Origin: an uncultured Desulfovibrio sp.
GTDB lineage: Bacteria; Desulfobacterota; Desulfovibrionia; Desulfovibrionales; Desulfovibrionaceae
Assembly (NCBI GenBank): GCA_900550745.1
Contig: URTO01000124.1
Span: forward strand, 1-6,178
Reading direction: 5' to 3'
Length of the DNA: 6,178 nucleotides
Made by a program: the position numbers and the translations under genes. This document shows, one piece after another, positions 4,075 through 6,178 of the stretch. The notes below the pieces were generated by a model. The model saw only the letters and a program-made list of their open reading frames with translations, did no database searches and was not told the DNA's origin. The first letter of the stretch is position 1; each line of letters opens with the position of its first letter.

Positions 4075-5961
4075 ATGGCAGACAAAGCGAAGCGCGCCGC
4101 ACTCATTGGGTATGACTGCCTCATCCCGAAACGTCTGGAAGCCATGCTGGCGCAGGGTGGGCTGGAAAACTTCCGTAAATTCATGGCTGAAGGCAGCTTT
4201 ATCCCCGAAGGCTACAACCTGCCCACCGTCACCCCGCCGTCTTGGGCGACCATCTGCACGGGCGCCTATCCCCGCACGCACGGCGTTGAGGACTATTACT
4301 ATTACCATGAAGGCCGCAGCCTCGATTACAAGGAAACCACGCAGGCGTTCGGCTCCGACATCGTGACCGCCGAAACCATCTGGGACGCGTGGGACAAGAC
4401 CGGCAAGAAGTGCATTGTGGTCAACTACCCCATGTCGTGGCCTTCCCATATGAAGAACGGCGTCATGATCATGGGTCAGGGCCTCTCGCCCGCCGAAACC
4501 CGCTGGCCCCTGCACGGCAATGAGCACAAGGAATTCCTCGCTTCCGAAAGCGTGATCTCCACGGAATTTTACCCGATGGGCGTTCAGGGCTCCTTCGACG
4601 ACGCCAAAGGCTGGAAGAACCTGCCCGAATGCGACGAACCGCTGGAAATGGCCGTGAACATGGTCTTTAAGGAATGCGTCGAGCCGGTCGAAGCCCAGAC
4701 GTGGTATTGCCTCGCTTGGGAAAGCGGCGACGACGGCTATGACCGCATCGCCCTGTGTCCTGAAAAGGATTACTCGAAGGCGTTCTTCACCATCAAGCTC
4801 GGCGAATGGAGCGAGCCGGTTCAGCATGACTTCACCATCAAGGCCGACGGGCGCACCGAAAAGGGCGTGTTCCGCTGCAAGCTGATGCAGCTCTCCGACG
4901 ACGCCGAGGAATTCAAGCTGTACATCTCCGGCATCGCGGGCCGCATCGGTTTCGTCGCCCCCCCAGAAGCCGCCGATCAGATTGATTTTTCCAAGCACAT
5001 CACCGCGAACGACATCGGGCTGGTGGCCTTCCTCCACGGCATCATCGACACCGATACCGTGTGCGAGCTGGTGGAGTTCCACAGCGCATGGCTCTGGAAC
5101 ACCATCGAATCCCTGCTCAAGGCCAACCCGGACTGGGATCTGTTCTACATGCACTCCCACCCCATCGACTGGTTCTATCACGGCTGGCTGAGCGAGCTGG
5201 ACAGCAAGGACCCTGAAGTCCGCGCCCGCGCCGAAAAGATGGAGCGCCACATTTACGAAGTGGAAGACCGCCTTCTTGGGCGCCTCATGGACATCATGGG
5301 CGACGACACCCTGATGTGCGTGTGTTCCGACCACGGCGCGACCCCGATGGGCCCGATCCTGAACACCGCCCACGCCCTCAAGGAAGCGGGCCTGTGTTCC
5401 TACGAGCCCAAGAAGTCCGAGAACTACTGGGACATCTACGAAGAGACCGAAGGCTTCAACTACGTGCTCGACGTGAGCAAATCCCTTGCTGTCCCGCAGC
5501 GTTACATGTTCGTGTATGTGAACCTCAAGGGCAAGTACCCCGGCGGCATCGTCGAGCCCGAGGATTACGAGAAGGTGCGCGGCCGGATCATCGACGCCCT
5601 GCTCGACTACAAGCATCCTGAAACCGGCGAGCGGCCCGTGCTCCTCGCCGTGCGCAGGGAAGACGCGAACGTCTTCGGCATGGGCGGCGCGCAGGCGGGC
5701 GACGTGGTGTACGTCCTCAAGCCGGAATATATGGCGGAACACGGCTACGGCCTGCCCACCGGCGAATCCGGCTGCGGCAGCCTCAAGAACCTCCTCATGT
5801 TCCGCGGCCCGAACATCAAGAAGGGCTACCGCTACACCCGCCCGCGCTGGCTGGCGGACATCGTGCCCACCCTCTGCTACATGACCGGCGGCCCAGTGCC
5901 CGCGGACGCCGAAGGCGCGCCCATTTACCAGATCATGGAAGACCCCAATCTGGTGAAGTAG
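4075..5961 (+). CDS. Alkaline-phosphatase-superfamily hydrolase (COG3379-like)
   Basis: A 628-residue protein of the alkaline phosphatase/nucleotide pyrophosphatase superfamily, large 'TPPAW' type, which cleaves phosphate or related esters using two bound metals. The fold starts at once with RAALIGYDC (D14, first metal ligand). The nucleophile loop is TVTPPSWATICTGAYPRTHG (51-70), with T53 the likely nucleophile. Residues ~200-290 form the family's beta-rich insert, with GEWSEP at 243-248 and LYISGI near 282. IDWFYH gives D365 and H369; CSDHG gives D419 and H420. The C-terminal part has NLKGKYPGGIVEPEDYE and FRGPNIKKG followed by DIVPTLCYMTG. Where relatives have a last metal His (SG-x-H-R), this protein reads SGCGS (565-569); H556 or C567 might substitute. 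There is no signal peptide or TM segment, so it is cytoplasmic. The divergent BCCT importer suggests it acts on an imported zwitterionic ester (inference). A phosphodiesterase, phosphonate hydrolase or sulfatase-like role is possible; the C-x-P-x-R sulfatase motif is absent. Confidence 0.88.
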   Translation: MADKAKRAALIGYDCLIPKRLEAMLAQGGLENFRKFMAEGSFIPEGYNLPTVTPPSWATICTGAYPRTHGVEDYYYYHEGRSLDYKETTQAFGSDIVTAETIWDAWDKTGKKCIVVNYPMSWPSHMKNGVMIMGQGLSPAETRWPLHGNEHKEFLASESVISTEFYPMGVQGSFDDAKGWKNLPECDEPLEMAVNMVFKECVEPVEAQTWYCLAWESGDDGYDRIALCPEKDYSKAFFTIKLGEWSEPVQHDFTIKADGRTEKGVFRCKLMQLSDDAEEFKLYISGIAGRIGFVAPPEAADQIDFSKHITANDIGLVAFLHGIIDTDTVCELVEFHSAWLWNTIESLLKANPDWDLFYMHSHPIDWFYHGWLSELDSKDPEVRARAEKMERHIYEVEDRLLGRLMDIMGDDTLMCVCSDHGATPMGPILNTAHALKEAGLCSYEPKKSENYWDIYEETEGFNYVLDVSKSLAVPQRYMFVYVNLKGKYPGGIVEPEDYEKVRGRIIDALLDYKHPETGERPVLLAVRREDANVFGMGGAQAGDVVYVLKPEYMAEHGYGLPTGESGCGSLKNLLMFRGPNIKKGYRYTRPRWLADIVPTLCYMTGGPVPADAEGAPIYQIMEDPNLVK

Positions 5962-5979
5962 GCTGAGCGGATGAAGAAA

Positions 5980-6028
5980 CCGGGGGAGGGGGGCTCCTTT
6001 GGAAAGGGTCTCCTTCTCCCCTCCCCGG
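5980..6028 (+). terminator. GC-rich hairpin after hydrolase gene, possible terminator
   Basis: CCGGGG (5980-5985) pairs with CCCCGG (6023-6028). After one bulged G, AGGGG (5987-5991) pairs with CCCCT (6018-6022). An inner stem CCTTT/AAAGG (5996-6007) lies in the loop. It begins 18 bases after the stop codon. No U-run follows; the next T's are AAACTTTTGG near 6043-6052. It may be a factor-assisted terminator or an mRNA 3' stabiliser, or simply part of a repeated intergenic element. Confidence 0.5.
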
Positions 6029-6097
6029 CCCCTCATCCCCCCAAACTTTTGGCTGGCGGGGAGGCCGCGCGGCGGGAGTTCCTGCCGGGCTGGAAAG

Positions 6098-6178
6098 GGG
6101 ATGTTCGTTAGGCTGTGCCATAGGAAATGGTTGAAGCTTTATTTCTCGAAACTCCAAGGGGATAACCAATAAAATCCC
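6098..6178 (+). repeat. Dispersed imperfect repeat, copy 3 (inverted, truncated by window)
   Basis: The reverse complement aligns with copies 1 and 2. The blocks GGTTATCCCCTTGG, GAGAAA, CCATTTCCTATGGCAC and AGCC match GGTCATCCCTTTGG, GAGAAA, CCGTTTCCTGTGGCAC and GGCC. It is more diverged than the first two copies. Its conserved frame reads rightward: AAGGGG-ATA-ACC-AAT-AAA, equivalent to the ATG-ACC-AGC-AAG of copy 1. It leaves the window before the conserved block ends, so its full length is unknown. Confidence 0.65.

Noticed and set aside
3871..6036. 721-codon open frame on the minus strand across the hydrolase gene
   Set aside because: It is an antisense shadow produced by GC-rich codon use. 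It has no recognisable domain, is rich in His/Val/Ala/Gly, and overlaps a gene with full family motifs and a good ribosome site.
1..6178. CRISPR array, tRNA, rRNA or insertion sequence
   Set aside because: There are no regularly spaced identical short repeats, no tRNA-like cloverleaf was noticed by eye, and no transposase frame or terminal inverted repeats were seen. The ~95-bp repeats are too few and too diverged for CRISPR.

Overview
The window is GC-rich and compactly coded. Its style resembles Desulfovibrionaceae (Bilophila/Desulfovibrio-like sulfite- or sulfate-reducing Deltaproteobacteria). This placement is inferred from base composition, protein style and the apparent sigma-54 promoters. 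No taxonomic marker gene is present.

Layout, left to right. Positions 1-580 hold no convincing complete gene; they contain two copies (68-166 and 313-406) of a diverged ~95-bp direct repeat, and a possible leftward gene start runs off the left edge. Positions 581-1765 (minus) encode a 12-TM MFS transporter with motif A and a GPxxG antiporter-type motif, probably an exporter. Positions 1766-2028 are a gene-free upstream region, followed by a strong intrinsic terminator at 2029-2067. Positions 2094-3653 (minus) encode a BCCT-family (betaine/carnitine/choline) transporter. Positions 3654-4074 form a 421-bp divergent regulatory region. Positions 4075-5961 (plus) encode a 628-aa cytoplasmic alkaline-phosphatase-superfamily hydrolase of the large 'TPPAW' (COG3379-like) type. 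Positions 5962-6178 hold a GC-rich hairpin and a third, inverted copy of the dispersed repeat, cut by the window end.

The most interesting part is the centre. The BCCT and hydrolase genes diverge, and each has a match to the sigma-54 -24/-12 promoter: TGGCACAATCTTGGCA for BCCT and TGGCACGCATCTTGAT for the hydrolase. Between them lie two copies of the dyad GACA-N4-TGTC, centred about 96 and 131 bp upstream of the two predicted starts, which is the usual distance for sigma-54 activator sites. A second palindrome, ATGAAAG-ATG-CTTTCAT, lies closer to the BCCT promoter.

The simplest reading is a co-induced pair: a zwitterion importer plus a cytoplasmic phospho- or sulfo-ester hydrolase that acts on what it imports. 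Both proteins deviate from their families at substrate or metal positions. The BCCT TM8 aromatic box is Y-A-L-F-W-A-G-Y, not Y-W-A-W-W-V-S-W. The hydrolase appears to lack the last metal-binding His (SGCG where relatives have SGTH). The substrate may therefore be non-classical. The substrate and the activator cannot be identified from this window.
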